A stretch of DNA of 51,475 nucleotides. Origin: Paenibacillus terrae (lineage in GTDB: Bacteria; Bacillota; Bacilli; Paenibacillales; Paenibacillaceae). The notes beneath the pieces were generated by a model. The model was not told where the DNA came from. It saw only the letters and a program-made list of their open reading frames with translations, and made no database searches. Shown here in pieces: positions 15,152-24,608 of the stretch. The stretch's first letter is position 1, and each line of letters opens with the position of its first letter. The position numbers and the translations under genes are program-made. Where the stretch lies: the NCBI RefSeq assembly GCF_005217525.1, contig NZ_PNXQ01000014.1, positions 1-51,475 of the forward strand. The letters are read 5' to 3'.

Positions 15152-18100
15152 ATGAGTTCATTTGTGCATTTGCATGTTCACAGCGAGTACAGCCTGCTGG
15201 ACGGCGCGGCTCGTACCGCGGAGTTGGTCAAACAGGCATCAGCTTACGGAATGAAGGCACTTGCCCTTACGGATCACGGGGTGATGTATGGTGCCATTCC
15301 TTTTTACAGAGCGTGTGTGGAGAACGGCATTAAGCCGATTATCGGGTGTGAGGCCTATATGACGGCAGGCTCGCGCAAGGAGCGCGGCAGCCGGAAGGAT
15401 CAGCCCATATATCATTTAATTTTGCTCGCCAAAAATAAAACAGGCTATCAAAATCTGATGAAGCTGTGCTCTATCGGCCATTTGGAGGGCTTTCACTACA
15501 AGCCGCGCATCGACATGGAAGCGCTGGCTGCTCATCATGAAGGCATCATATGCTTGAGCGCATGTTTAGGCGGTGAAGTGCCGCAGCATTTGCTGCATGG
15601 CCGGGAAGCCGAAGCACGACGGGCAGCGGAACGCTATCGCAACATTTTTGGTGATGATTTTTATCTGGAGCTTCAGGATCACGGTCTGTCGGAGCAAAAG
15701 CGCGTAAATCCTCTTCTGATCGCTTTGGCGAAGGAGTTGGATATTCCGCTGGTAGCCACCAATGACGTGCATTATCTGACCGAGCCGGATGCAGATGTAC
15801 AAGACGTTCTGATCTGTATTGGGACAGGCAAGACGGTCGACGACGAGGAACGCTTGCGCATACCGACACGTCAGTTGTTCCTGAAAAGCCAGGAGGACAT
15901 GGCCCGCTTGTTCCCGCATGTGGCGGAAGCGATCGATAATACGGTGCGTATTGCTGAAAAGTGTGAACTGGAGCTGGAATTTGGGCAATCTATTTTGCCA
16001 GAATATCGTCCGCTGCCGGAAGGCATGACTCCTTCGACCTATCTGCGCAGTTTGTGTGTGCAAGGGCTGGAGCGTCGTTATGGGAGTGATCTGGCGTGGG
16101 GACAACCGGAGCAACGGGAAAGGCTGGAACAGCGGCTCAGTTATGAGCTCACCACGATTGACAGCATGGGATTCAGTGATTATTTTCTGATCGTGTGGGA
16201 TTTTATCGCTTTCGCTCATAAGCATCATATTGCTACCGGCCCGGGACGGGGTTCCTCGGCGGGCAGTCTGGTCGCTTATGTACTTAATATCACGAATGTT
16301 GATCCGATGAAATATAACCTGCTGTTTGAACGGTTTCTGAATCCTGAACGGATCAGCATGCCGGATATAGATATTGATTTCAGCGATGAACGACGGGATG
16401 AGGTTATTGACTATGTGGTGCAGAAGTACGGCAACGAGCATGTAGCGCAAATTATTACCTTCGGAACGCTGGCGGCAAGAGCCGCAGTGCGTGACGTTGG
16501 GCGTGCGTTGAACGTGCCGTATGGCGAGGTGGACAAGGCGGCCAAGCTGATTCCTGCGCAGCTCGGGATTAATATCCGTCATGCGCTTGAGATCACCCCG
16601 GAGCTGAAGACGCTGTATGAAACCAAGCCCAAGACGCGTGAGCTGCTGGATATGGCGATTAAAGTAGAGGGCATGCCACGTCATGCTTCGACCCATGCGG
16701 CGGGTGTCGTCATTTCGCGGACTCCGCTGACTGATGCAGTTCCGCTTCAAGAGGGGAGTGAAGGGGTTCCCCTGACGCAATACTCAATGGAAAATCTGGA
16801 GCGGATCGGTTTGCTGAAAATGGATTTTCTTGGGCTGCGCACCCTTTCTATTATTGAACGCTGTATGCGTTGGATTACCGAAGAACATGGGGAGACGCCT
16901 GATTTTAGCCGCATTCCCGACAATGACTCACTTACCTATGACATGCTGGGCAAAGGCGACACAGGCGGTGTATTCCAGTTGGAGTCGGCAGGGGTACGTC
17001 GGGTGCTAAAGGATCTAAAGCCAAGTGTGTTCGAGGATATTATTTCTGTATTGGCCTTGTATCGTCCGGGTCCAATGGGCTTCATTCCTAACTTTATTCA
17101 GGCCAAGCACGGGGAGATTGAGGTTCATTATCCGCATCCTGATCTGGAACCCATCCTGAAGGATACGTACGGCATTATCGTGTATCAGGAGCAAATTATG
17201 CAGATTGCTTCGCGCATGGCGGGCTTTTCCTTGGGAGAAGCGGATTTGCTCCGCCGCGCCGTGTCCAAGAAAAAACGCAAAGTGCTGGACCTTGAGCGTG
17301 GCCATTTTGTGGAGGGCAGTGTCAAGCAGGGCTACACGGAAGAGGAAGCCGGAAGGGTCTACGATATGATTGTCCGTTTTGCAGACTATGGATTTCCGCG
17401 TGCACATGCGGCTGCTTATGGTGTACTGGCGTTCCAGACGGCGTATCTTAAAGCCCATTATCCGGTGCAGTTTATGGCTTCCATGCTGACAGCAGTGATG
17501 GGTAGCCACCGCAAAGTGGCAGAATATGTCGTCGAATGCCGTCGTATGGATATGGCGGTTCTGCCGCCTGATGTGAATGAAAGCGGGGTGCTGTTTACCC
17601 CATTGCAGCAGGGTAATATCCGCTTTGGGCTGGCCGCGATTAAAAATGTCGGCACGCAGGCGATGGAAAGTATTCTCGCCGTTCGCAAGGAGCGTCCTTT
17701 CGACAGCCTGCTCGACTTTTGTCGTCGCGTGGATTTGAGGGTATGCAATAAGCGAGTGATCGAATCGCTCATTCAGGCAGGGGCGTTTGACTCGTTGCCG
17801 GGTCATCGGGCACAACTGCTTGCCATGCTGGATGAAACGGTGGATGCGGCGGTCAAATGGCGCAAGGAACGTGACGATTTGCAAATTGATATGTTCGGTT
17901 TTGTGGAAATGCCCAATTGGGATATCGAATATCCCGAAGTTCCGAAATTCAGTGTGGGTCAGCAGTTAGACCTGGAACGTGAGCTGTTGGGACTGTATCT
18001 GTCCGGGCATCCGCTGGATGATTTTGAGACGTTGCTGGAAAGCACCGATGCGGAGCGTCTGATGGAATTGGGCGATGTGCCGGATGAAGCGGTTGTTGTG

Positions 18101-18823
18101 ACCGCAGGTATGGTTGTGTCGCTCAAGACGATTACGACCAAGCAGGGGAAGGCTATGGCCTTTATCGAGCTGGAGGATCAGATTGAGCGCTGCGAGGTTG
18201 TTTTATTTCCCGAAGTGTGGAAGCGAAGCCACCAGTGGATTGAAAAGGGAGCGCTGCTTGCGTTTCGTGCCAAAATGCAGCACCAGGACGAGCATTTCAA
18301 GCTCCTTGCGGACGAGGCCGCCCCGCTGGCGGAGGATTCGCTGGCGCGGCTTCTCCAGCGCCGACGTGCTGGAGCGCGTTCGTCCGCCGCGGCTGGCTCT
18401 GCCGCTGGCGGCGGACGAGCGCCGCGCGTGCCGTCGAGGCCGTCGGCAGCCGGGGCGCCTGCGCAGCCGACTACGGCGCCAGCGGTCCCGCCCGCTGCGG
18501 CGGCTCGCCCGGCCACGGGCATTTCGCCGCACGTCACGGAAGCGGCTCCCGGCGAACAAGCCTCGGCTCCGCGTGGTTCGGAGCCGACAGCCCGTCAGCG
18601 GGTGTTTGTCAAAATCACCCGCCAGGCCGAGGAGGACGCCAGCTTGCTGGTCAGCCTCAAGGCGCTGCTACAGGAGCATCCCGGTGCGTTGCCTACCGTA
18701 CTCTTTTATGAGAGCAGCCAGCGTTTGCTGGCGTTGAGTGATGCTTACAGCATCAAGCCTTCGCCTCAGCTTTTCGACCGGATGGAGTCCATGCTGGGTG
18801 CAGGCACGGTGAAAGTTAAATAA
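15152..18823 (+). CDS. dnaE: DNA polymerase III alpha subunit (DnaE type)
   Basis: A 1223-residue replicative polymerase. It has an N-terminal PHP domain (FVHLHVHSEYSLLDGAAR, ALTDHGVMYG), the Pol III palm with GPGRGSSAGSL and the catalytic PDIDIDFSDERR, thumb and fingers, helix-hairpin-helix motifs around residues 830-900 and an OB fold about 980-1060 (AGMVVSLKTITTKQGKAMAF). Bacillus DnaE is about 1115 residues; the extra length here is mainly an Ala/Pro/Arg-rich stretch at about 1065-1150, after the OB fold, where GC content rises sharply (18330-18600). The strand after it (RVFVKITRQAEEDASLL to the end) returns to normal composition. It has the PHP and no proofreading exonuclease insert, so it is DnaE and not PolC. 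Confidence 0.97.
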   Translation: MSSFVHLHVHSEYSLLDGAARTAELVKQASAYGMKALALTDHGVMYGAIPFYRACVENGIKPIIGCEAYMTAGSRKERGSRKDQPIYHLILLAKNKTGYQNLMKLCSIGHLEGFHYKPRIDMEALAAHHEGIICLSACLGGEVPQHLLHGREAEARRAAERYRNIFGDDFYLELQDHGLSEQKRVNPLLIALAKELDIPLVATNDVHYLTEPDADVQDVLICIGTGKTVDDEERLRIPTRQLFLKSQEDMARLFPHVAEAIDNTVRIAEKCELELEFGQSILPEYRPLPEGMTPSTYLRSLCVQGLERRYGSDLAWGQPEQRERLEQRLSYELTTIDSMGFSDYFLIVWDFIAFAHKHHIATGPGRGSSAGSLVAYVLNITNVDPMKYNLLFERFLNPERISMPDIDIDFSDERRDEVIDYVVQKYGNEHVAQIITFGTLAARAAVRDVGRALNVPYGEVDKAAKLIPAQLGINIRHALEITPELKTLYETKPKTRELLDMAIKVEGMPRHASTHAAGVVISRTPLTDAVPLQEGSEGVPLTQYSMENLERIGLLKMDFLGLRTLSIIERCMRWITEEHGETPDFSRIPDNDSLTYDMLGKGDTGGVFQLESAGVRRVLKDLKPSVFEDIISVLALYRPGPMGFIPNFIQAKHGEIEVHYPHPDLEPILKDTYGIIVYQEQIMQIASRMAGFSLGEADLLRRAVSKKKRKVLDLERGHFVEGSVKQGYTEEEAGRVYDMIVRFADYGFPRAHAAAYGVLAFQTAYLKAHYPVQFMASMLTAVMGSHRKVAEYVVECRRMDMAVLPPDVNESGVLFTPLQQGNIRFGLAAIKNVGTQAMESILAVRKERPFDSLLDFCRRVDLRVCNKRVIESLIQAGAFDSLPGHRAQLLAMLDETVDAAVKWRKERDDLQIDMFGFVEMPNWDIEYPEVPKFSVGQQLDLERELLGLYLSGHPLDDFETLLESTDAERLMELGDVPDEAVVVTAGMVVSLKTITTKQGKAMAFIELEDQIERCEVVLFPEVWKRSHQWIEKGALLAFRAKMQHQDEHFKLLADEAAPLAEDSLARLLQRRRAGARSSAAAGSAAGGGRAPRVPSRPSAAGAPAQPTTAPAVPPAAAARPATGISPHVTEAAPGEQASAPRGSEPTARQRVFVKITRQAEEDASLLVSLKALLQEHPGALPTVLFYESSQRLLALSDAYSIKPSPQLFDRMESMLGAGTVKVK

Positions 18824-18951
18824 TGAACATTTTCCTTCCCTCCCGCATACACTTGGAACACTGGCGGAACAGGAGCATCAGCACTTATCCAACATTATAA
18901 GGTTCCGCAAGCTGGAAGACAGAACTGTATGGTGAAGGCGGGAGGGAAATC

Positions 18952-19449
18952 ATGTCCTATGAATACGCGGAAACCCTGTTAATTCGCAGAGGGATTAGTA
19001 TCGAGTCCATAGCGGACATTGTTTTTCAGCTTCAGCTAAAATATTACCCTCATTTGACCATTGAAGAATGTGTGGACAGCGTAAAGGCAGTTTTGCAGAA
19101 GCGGGAAGTGCAGTATACGCTGTTCACGGGTATTGCGCTTGATGAGCTGGCCGAAAAAAAACTTCTTCCCCAGCCGCTGCAAGCCATTATGGAGGCAGAT
19201 GAACCCCTGTACGGAGTGGACGAGACACTGGCCCTCGGGATTACGAGCGTGTATGGTATGATTGGCTTGACCAGTTTTGGTTATCTGGATAAAGAAAAGA
19301 CGGGAATCATTGAACAGCTAAACCGTAAAGGCAGCGGTATTCATGTATTTCTGGACGATCTGGTCGCCGGATTGGCAGCTGCCGCTTCTTCGCGCATTGC
19401 TCATCGCAGTCCTCATGCCAAGCAATACCCCGTGTCATTGGAAACTTGA
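18952..19449 (+). CDS. PgpA/YutG-type phosphatidylglycerophosphatase family protein
   Basis: A 165-residue protein, MSYEYAETLLIRRGISIESIADIV onward, with YGMIGLTSFGYLDKEKTGII and HVFLDDLVAGLAAAA. This resembles the short soluble PgpA-family proteins of Firmicutes (YutG in B. subtilis, about 166 residues), which lack the clear membrane helices of E. coli PgpA. Family members dephosphorylate phosphatidylglycerophosphate. GGCGGGAGGG lies just before the ATG. It stands alone, 128 bases after dnaE and before a small gene, with the same direction. Confidence 0.72.
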   Translation: MSYEYAETLLIRRGISIESIADIVFQLQLKYYPHLTIEECVDSVKAVLQKREVQYTLFTGIALDELAEKKLLPQPLQAIMEADEPLYGVDETLALGITSVYGMIGLTSFGYLDKEKTGIIEQLNRKGSGIHVFLDDLVAGLAAAASSRIAHRSPHAKQYPVSLET

Positions 19450-19520
19450 TTCACCTGCACGACAGAGTCAATGATTTTCTGGGCCCTCTGACCGATCTTG
19501 ACCGAGCAGAAGGGCTTTTG

Positions 19521-19550
19521 TTGCGGGAAAAAAGTAAGGTATGTTATCAT
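19521..19550 (+). promoter_or_regulatory. Candidate sigma-A promoter for the small ORF and accDA
   Basis: TTGCGG (19521-19526), 18-base spacer, TATCAT (19545-19550), about 50 bases before the ATG at 19602. Confidence 0.5.
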
Positions 19551-19601
19551 GAGTCTATTATATGGGCTCAAAACTTGAGGCTTAGGGGGTAGAAACAAGG
19601 C

Positions 19602-19790
19602 ATGTGGACGGTGATCTATATTGCACCGACGGCCAGACTGGCTGACATGATTAAGCTCAAACTGTCGGAAGAAGGTTTTATGGTGCAGGCCCGGGCCATC
19701 AGCGCGTCCAAGCAGCAGTTTGAGATACTTGTGCCTTCGGGTGAAGTCGAAGAAATACAGGAAGTGCTTAATTCGATTTTGCGCCCTTGA
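19602..19790 (+). CDS. Small conserved-looking protein of unknown function upstream of accD
   Basis: A 62-residue protein preceded by TTAGGGGGT. The predicted beta-alpha-beta pattern (WTVIYIAPTARLADMIKLKL, then QQFEILVPSGEVEEIQEVL) recalls DUF2007-like signal-transducing small domains, but I cannot confirm that family. It lies about 180 bases before accD in the same direction, downstream of a promoter-like sequence, so it may be co-transcribed with accDA. Codon use and the clean ribosome site support a real gene. Confidence 0.6.
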   Translation: MWTVIYIAPTARLADMIKLKLSEEGFMVQARAISASKQQFEILVPSGEVEEIQEVLNSILRP

Positions 19791-19971
19791 GTCCGGAACG
19801 GCGGAAGTGATACAGCAGCATGAGTGGAACGAAGGATGCACGATTGGCGGTAATGTTTTGCAAAACAGGCGTTGACGTGTGTATAAACATAATGCTAAGA
19901 GATGCCGCACAGACGGCAGAGGACCTTGTATCGGTTACGGCTGACAAATAAACGGCTGGAGAGGTGTAGTT

Positions 19972-20865
19972 GTGTTTAAAGATTTATTCCAAAAGAAGCG
20001 TAAATACGCGACCATCCCTTCGGAACGGGCGCTGAGCGGCGATCAAGCGGACATGCCGGATCGTCCCAAACGGGAAATTCCCGAAGGTCTTATGACCAAA
20101 TGTGGCAAATGCGGAAGCATTCAATACAGTAAAGAGTTGGAAAAAAATCTGAAGGTGTGCCCGGTTTGTGGATACCATATGCGTCTTAATGCTATGGATC
20201 GTATTCGCATGGTGCTCGATGAAGATACATTTACGGAATATGATGCCGATATGATTTCGGTTGATCCGCTAGGTTTTCCAGGTTATGCAAGCAAGCTGGA
20301 GCAGCAGACGCTGAAATCCGGTTTGCGAGAAGCTGTCATTACGGGCGATGGGCTCATTCATGGGCTTCCGGCTGTTGTTGCAGTGATGAGCTTTGACTTT
20401 TTTACCGGCAGCATGGGGTCGGTCGTCGGGGAGAAAATTACCCGCGCCATTGAGCAGGCGATAGACAAGCGTCTTCCACTTATTATTTTCTCCACATCTG
20501 GTGGGGCGCGTATGCAGGAAAGTATTTTGAGCCTGATGCAGATGGCCAAAACCAGTGCAGCACTCGCTCGTATGGACGAGCAGGGCTTGCTCTATATTTC
20601 CGTTATCACCGATCCGACTACAGGTGGAGTATCCGCTAGCTTTGCTACGCTTGGAGATATTAACATCGCGGAACCGGGAGCAGTGTTCGGTTTTGCCGGA
20701 CGTATCGTGATCGAACAGACGATCCGACAGAAGCTACCGGACGATTTTCAAACCTCCGAATTTAATTTGCAGCACGGACAATTGGATATGGTTGTACATC
20801 GCAAGGAACTGCGCGATACACTTGGCCAACTGCTCGATTTGCACAGCACGAAAGAGGTGGAATAG
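19972..20865 (+). CDS. accD: Acetyl-CoA carboxylase carboxyltransferase subunit beta
   Basis: A 297-residue protein starting with GTG 19972 after GGAGAGGTG. The N-terminus carries the four-cysteine zinc ribbon typical of bacterial AccD (CGKCGS at about 43, CPVCGYH at about 62), followed by the crotonase-like carboxyltransferase fold with [24 protein letters not shown] and [13 protein letters not shown]. It pairs with AccA to move the carboxyl group from biotin to acetyl-CoA, the first committed step of fatty acid synthesis. Its stop adjoins the accA start, so the two are coupled. Confidence 0.97.
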   Translation: MFKDLFQKKRKYATIPSERALSGDQADMPDRPKREIPEGLMTKCGKCGSIQYSKELEKNLKVCPVCGYHMRLNAMDRIRMVLDEDTFTEYDADMISVDPLGFPGYASKLEQQTLKSGLREAVITGDGLIHGLPAVVAVMSFDFFTGSMGSVVGEKITRAIEQAIDKRLPLIIFSTSGGARMQESILSLMQMAKTSAALARMDEQGLLYISVITDPTTGGVSASFATLGDINIAEPGAVFGFAGRIVIEQTIRQKLPDDFQTSEFNLQHGQLDMVVHRKELRDTLGQLLDLHSTKEVE

Positions 20866-21849
20866 ATGGCTGGCGAATTGCCTTATGAAAAGCCCCTGGT
20901 CGAGATGCGACAGAAGATCGAAGAACTCAAGCAATTCGGACAGGATAAGCAAATTGATTTTACCGATGAAATTAACCGTCTGGAGGAACGCTATCTCCAG
21001 ATGGAGGAAGAAATATATACAAACATTTCAGCACCGCAAAAAATGCACGTGGCTCGTCATCATCAGCGACCAACGTCGCTTGATTTGATTGGGCAGGTGT
21101 TTACGGACTTTATTGAACTGCACGGCGACCGCCTGTATGGCGACGATCTTGCGGTCGTGGGTGGAATTGCCAAGTTGAATGGTATTCCGGTAACTGTCAT
21201 TGGGCAGCAACGTGGCAAGGATACGAAGGATAACATTGCGCGGTTTTTCGGGAGCGCGCACCCGGAGGGATTCCGTAAAGGCTTGCGTCTAATGCAGCAG
21301 GCTGACAAATTCAATCGCCCAATCATTACATTTATTGATACGAAGGGCGCTTATCCGGGTAATACAGCAGAGGAGAGAGGTCAATCGGAAGCGATTGCCC
21401 GCAATTTGCGGGAGATGGCAAAGCTTTCGGTGCCTGTTATTTGTGTGATCATCGGCGAGGGAGGAAGCGGCGGTGCGCTTGCGTTTGCCGTCGGCAACCG
21501 TGTGCTGATGCTGGAGCATGCCATCTACTCGGCCATTTCTCCTAACGGAGCGGCCTCGATTCTGTGGAAGGATGCCTCCAAGGCGGATCAGGCTGCCGAG
21601 GCCATGAAGATTACGGCGAATGACCTCCTGCGGATGAAGATCATTGAGGATATCGTGCCAGAGCCGAAGGGGGGCGCGCATCGTAACTATGAAGTAACCG
21701 CTGCCGCTATCAAGGAGTCTCTGGAACGCCATTTGGCCGACCTTTTGAATATGAGTTGCGACGAATTGAGGGAAGATCGGTATCAAAAGTTTCGAAAAAT
21801 AGGCCAATATACCTTTTTGAAAACTTCGGCAATAGATCCCATGTTGTAA
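20866..21849 (+). CDS. accA: Acetyl-CoA carboxylase carboxyltransferase subunit alpha
   Basis: A 327-residue protein, ATG directly after the accD stop. It has [48 protein letters not shown] and [13 protein letters not shown], the latter two forming oxyanion-hole and acyl-CoA/biotin sites of the AccA fold. Usual length for Bacillales AccA is about 325. It forms the carboxyltransferase heterotetramer with AccD. In B. subtilis pfkA follows accA; here pyk follows directly after 122 bases. Confidence 0.97.
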   Translation: MAGELPYEKPLVEMRQKIEELKQFGQDKQIDFTDEINRLEERYLQMEEEIYTNISAPQKMHVARHHQRPTSLDLIGQVFTDFIELHGDRLYGDDLAVVGGIAKLNGIPVTVIGQQRGKDTKDNIARFFGSAHPEGFRKGLRLMQQADKFNRPIITFIDTKGAYPGNTAEERGQSEAIARNLREMAKLSVPVICVIIGEGGSGGALAFAVGNRVLMLEHAIYSAISPNGAASILWKDASKADQAAEAMKITANDLLRMKIIEDIVPEPKGGAHRNYEVTAAAIKESLERHLADLLNMSCDELREDRYQKFRKIGQYTFLKTSAIDPML

Positions 21850-21971
21850 TAAGCTGGAAACGGGTAACAATAAATATGACGAACTTCCTATACAAATAGG
21901 AAAAAGTGTAGTAGATTTAATTGTTGGAAAAAGTTATAAAGTAGCACCTTTGAAAACGGAGGAAAACCCAA

Positions 21972-23402
21972 ATGCGCAAAACTAAGATTGTATGTACCAT
22001 CGGTCCTTCCAGTGAGTCATTGGAAAATGTGAAGAAATTGATTTTGGCTGGTATGAACGTAGCCCGCCTGAATTTCTCTCACGGTGATTTCGAGGAGCAT
22101 GGCAACCGGATCAAAAATATCCGCCAAGCTTGTAAGGAGCTTAACAAAAACGTTGCTATTTTGCTCGATACGAAGGGGCCGGAAATTCGGACAGGAAAGC
22201 TCGAAGTTGAACCTATTGAGCTTGTTCAGGACGAGTATATTACACTGACAACGGAAGAAATCCTGGGTAACAAAGATCGTATTTCAATTACGTATCAGGA
22301 TCTTCCTTCGGACGTGGAGCCCGGCTCCACCATTCTGATCGACGACGGTCTGATCGGACTCACCGTTATTGAGGTATCAGGCAGTGAAATCAAATGCCGC
22401 ATTGTCAATGGCGGAACGATCAAGAGCAAAAAAGGCGTTAATGTTCCCGGCGTGAACATTTCCTTGCCAGGCATTACAGAAAAGGATGCTAACGACATCA
22501 CTTTCGGTATTGAGCAGGACGTTGATTTCATCGCAGCTTCTTTTGTTCGTAAAGCGAGTGACGTACTGGAAATTCGTGAATTGCTGGCGAAGCATAATGC
22601 AAGTCACATTCAAATTATTTCCAAAATCGAAAATCAGCAAGGTGTCGACAATTTGGACGAAATTTTGGAAGCTTCCGATGGCCTGATGGTTGCCCGTGGT
22701 GACCTCGGTGTCGAAATTCCTGCTGAAGAAGTGCCATTGGCACAAAAATTGATGATTACCAAGTGTAATGTTGCTGGCAAGCCGGTTATTACCGCGACAC
22801 AAATGCTGGATTCCATGCAACGTAACCCGCGTCCGACCCGTGCGGAAGCGAGTGACGTAGCGAATGCCATTTTTGATGGGACAGATGCCATTATGCTGTC
22901 CGGCGAAACAGCTGCGGGTAAATATCCGGTAGAATCGGTATTGACGATGTCCCGTATTGCAGAGAAAGCAGAATCCGCTCTGAACTACCGTGATTTGTTC
23001 AAAAAACAAAGAACGGCTCAGGAAGTTAGTATTACGGAAGCGATCAGCCAATCCGTTTCCATTTCTGCGCTGGATCTGCATGCCAAAGCCATCCTGACGT
23101 CCACACAAAGCGGAACAACGGCACGTATGATTTCCAAATATCGTCCACAAGCTCCGATTATTGCTGTGACAACGCAGGAAAGAACAGTTCGCCGCTTGGC
23201 TCTGATCTGGGGAGTACATGCAGTACAAGGCAGACCTGTCGTAGACACGACGGACAAACTGATCGAGAACGCACTGGAAGGCGGTCACAAATCCGGTCTC
23301 GTTAAAGAGGGCGATTTGGTTGTTATTACCGCAGGTATACCGCTCGGTGCTTCTGGTTCTACGAACCTGATTAAAATTAGCTGTGTTCCTGCACAAGCGT
23401 AG
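21972..23402 (+). CDS. pyk: Pyruvate kinase
   Basis: A 476-residue pyruvate kinase, ATG preceded by ACGGAGGAAAACCC. Seen motifs: [15 protein letters not shown] at the N-terminus, [16 protein letters not shown], the active-site signature [29 protein letters not shown], and TATQMLDSM. It ends shortly after the regulatory C-domain ([17 protein letters not shown]). The B. subtilis and Geobacillus enzymes are about 585 residues because of an added C-terminal PEP-utilising-like domain; that domain is absent here. It catalyses phosphoenolpyruvate plus ADP to pyruvate plus ATP. A TATAAA at 21935 is a weak promoter candidate; a strong terminator follows. Confidence 0.96.
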   Translation: MRKTKIVCTIGPSSESLENVKKLILAGMNVARLNFSHGDFEEHGNRIKNIRQACKELNKNVAILLDTKGPEIRTGKLEVEPIELVQDEYITLTTEEILGNKDRISITYQDLPSDVEPGSTILIDDGLIGLTVIEVSGSEIKCRIVNGGTIKSKKGVNVPGVNISLPGITEKDANDITFGIEQDVDFIAASFVRKASDVLEIRELLAKHNASHIQIISKIENQQGVDNLDEILEASDGLMVARGDLGVEIPAEEVPLAQKLMITKCNVAGKPVITATQMLDSMQRNPRPTRAEASDVANAIFDGTDAIMLSGETAAGKYPVESVLTMSRIAEKAESALNYRDLFKKQRTAQEVSITEAISQSVSISALDLHAKAILTSTQSGTTARMISKYRPQAPIIAVTTQERTVRRLALIWGVHAVQGRPVVDTTDKLIENALEGGHKSGLVKEGDLVVITAGIPLGASGSTNLIKISCVPAQA

Positions 23403-23454
23403 CTCCAGCTTATTCATAATAACAGACAGGCTGTATCTTTTAGGTACGGTAGAG

Positions 23455-23494
23455 AGAGCATTCAAGTCACTTATGACATGGATGCTCTTTTTTT
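23455..23494 (+). terminator. Intrinsic terminator after pyk
   Basis: A 10-bp stem (AGAGCATTCA at 23455-23464 with TGGATGCTCT at 23479-23488, one wobble pair) running into a T tract. It lies just before the 3' end of the convergent LysR gene. Confidence 0.85.
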
Positions 23495-23501
23495 ATGTTC
23501 T

Positions 23502-24401
23502 CTAAACTTCTCTATCCTCCAGACCTCCTATCCGTGTAAAATCCAGAAATGCCTGTTGGATCATGCTGAGGTTAGTATCGCTTTGATACAGTATATTTAT
23601 GTGATAACGTTCATTCTTCCCTTCAGCATCAGTCCATGGAAGCCACTCGACCGACGGAACGTCACTGCCATCGTTGCGAAGAACGCCACAGGCAGGAAAG
23701 AAAGCAAGTGCTTCTCCGTCGCTTACCACCTGCTTTACCGCCTCCCATGAATTCATTTCCAGGTGGGGCTTGATCAGCGAGGAGTACGGATCTGCAACAG
23801 ATGTTCCGCTATATCTAACCCATCTATGCTTGTCCAGCATTTCAGTGCCCAAAACATCCGTTAGCTTGGAGATATGCTGCACAGACATAGACCTGATAAC
23901 TCCAATTCGATCCGAAGCGACAGGCTCTACCACCGTATGCACGGAAGAATACTCTCCGTCATTCAAAAAAGCAAAATCAATCTCCCCTTGCTTTAGCAGC
24001 TGTCTGACTTTATCCGGGGATTGAATGTCTAGCCGAATTTGGCATTCGGGATATTGTTGAGCAAATGTAGCAATCATAGAGGGGAGTACATACGTGCCCG
24101 AGATGGACTCGGCGCCGAGATGTAATTGTCCCTGCGACTGCTCTGCCAGTTCATTCACGGTTTGTCTTGCTTCTTGCTCCAGAGCAACCATCTGCTTTGC
24201 GTAAGGCAGCAGTTTTTTGCCAGCTTCGGTCAGCATAATTCTTCCTTGTTGGGAGATGAACAGGGAGACTCCCAGTTCCTTTTCCAGACTTTTCATATGA
24301 AAGCTGACGGTAGGCTGTTTAATTTGCAAGGCTTCGGCCACATCCGTCGCCTTGTGAAATTTATCGATCATCATTAAAATGCGCAATTTTAAAATATTCA
24401 T
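23502..24401 (-). CDS. LysR-family transcriptional regulator
   Basis: A 299-residue LysR regulator. The N-terminal winged helix-turn-helix reads KATDVAEALQIKQPTVSFHMKSLE, followed by the family's linker helix and a periplasmic-binding-type effector domain from about residue 90 (GQLHLGAESISGTYVLPSMI). AAGGAG lies 13 bases before the ATG, a little far. It is divergent from pstS with about 200 bases between, a typical place for a LysR regulator to control its neighbour, but the effector and target are unknown; the pst operon itself also carries a PhoP-box-like element. Confidence 0.9.
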   Translation of the reverse strand: MNILKLRILMMIDKFHKATDVAEALQIKQPTVSFHMKSLEKELGVSLFISQQGRIMLTEAGKKLLPYAKQMVALEQEARQTVNELAEQSQGQLHLGAESISGTYVLPSMIATFAQQYPECQIRLDIQSPDKVRQLLKQGEIDFAFLNDGEYSSVHTVVEPVASDRIGVIRSMSVQHISKLTDVLGTEMLDKHRWVRYSGTSVADPYSSLIKPHLEMNSWEAVKQVVSDGEALAFFPACGVLRNDGSDVPSVEWLPWTDAEGKNERYHINILYQSDTNLSMIQQAFLDFTRIGGLEDREV

Positions 24402-24503
24402 GGACTTGAACAGTTCTCCTTACATGGCATTCATGTATAAAAAATAGACTATAGATTAATTATATACTGAAAAACAAATTATCTATCAATATTTAATATT
24501 TCT

Positions 24504-24546
24504 TTTACAAAACCAAGTCGTTCATCTAACATTCCAAGCCTACAAT
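24504..24546 (+). promoter_or_regulatory. Degenerate PhoP-box-like promoter of pstS
   Basis: TTTACA (24504-24509) and CTAACA (24526-24531) are exactly 22 bases (two 11-bp steps) apart, the step between them being degenerate; nine bases after the second comes TACAAT (24541-24546), a good -10. Same layout as the three clearer PhoP-box promoters at 39514, 40425 and 41652. Confidence 0.5.
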
Positions 24547-24608
24547 GTAAAAGTGTTGATGGTCATAAATAAAAAACCGTCACTTAAATAAGGGGAGGAC
24601 AATAAAAA

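Noticed and set aside
15566..16780. A 404-codon minus-strand open frame opposite dnaE
   Set aside because: Histidine- and arginine-rich antisense translation of highly conserved DnaE domains; no start signal.
21885..21902. Inverted repeat TTCCTAT-ACAA-ATAGGAA before pyk
   Set aside because: Short 7-bp stem with an A run rather than T run on the plus strand; could be an operator, but nothing else supports it.
22377..23465. A 362-codon minus-strand open frame opposite pyk
   Set aside because: Antisense shadow of pyruvate kinase; no ribosome site and no recognisable motif.
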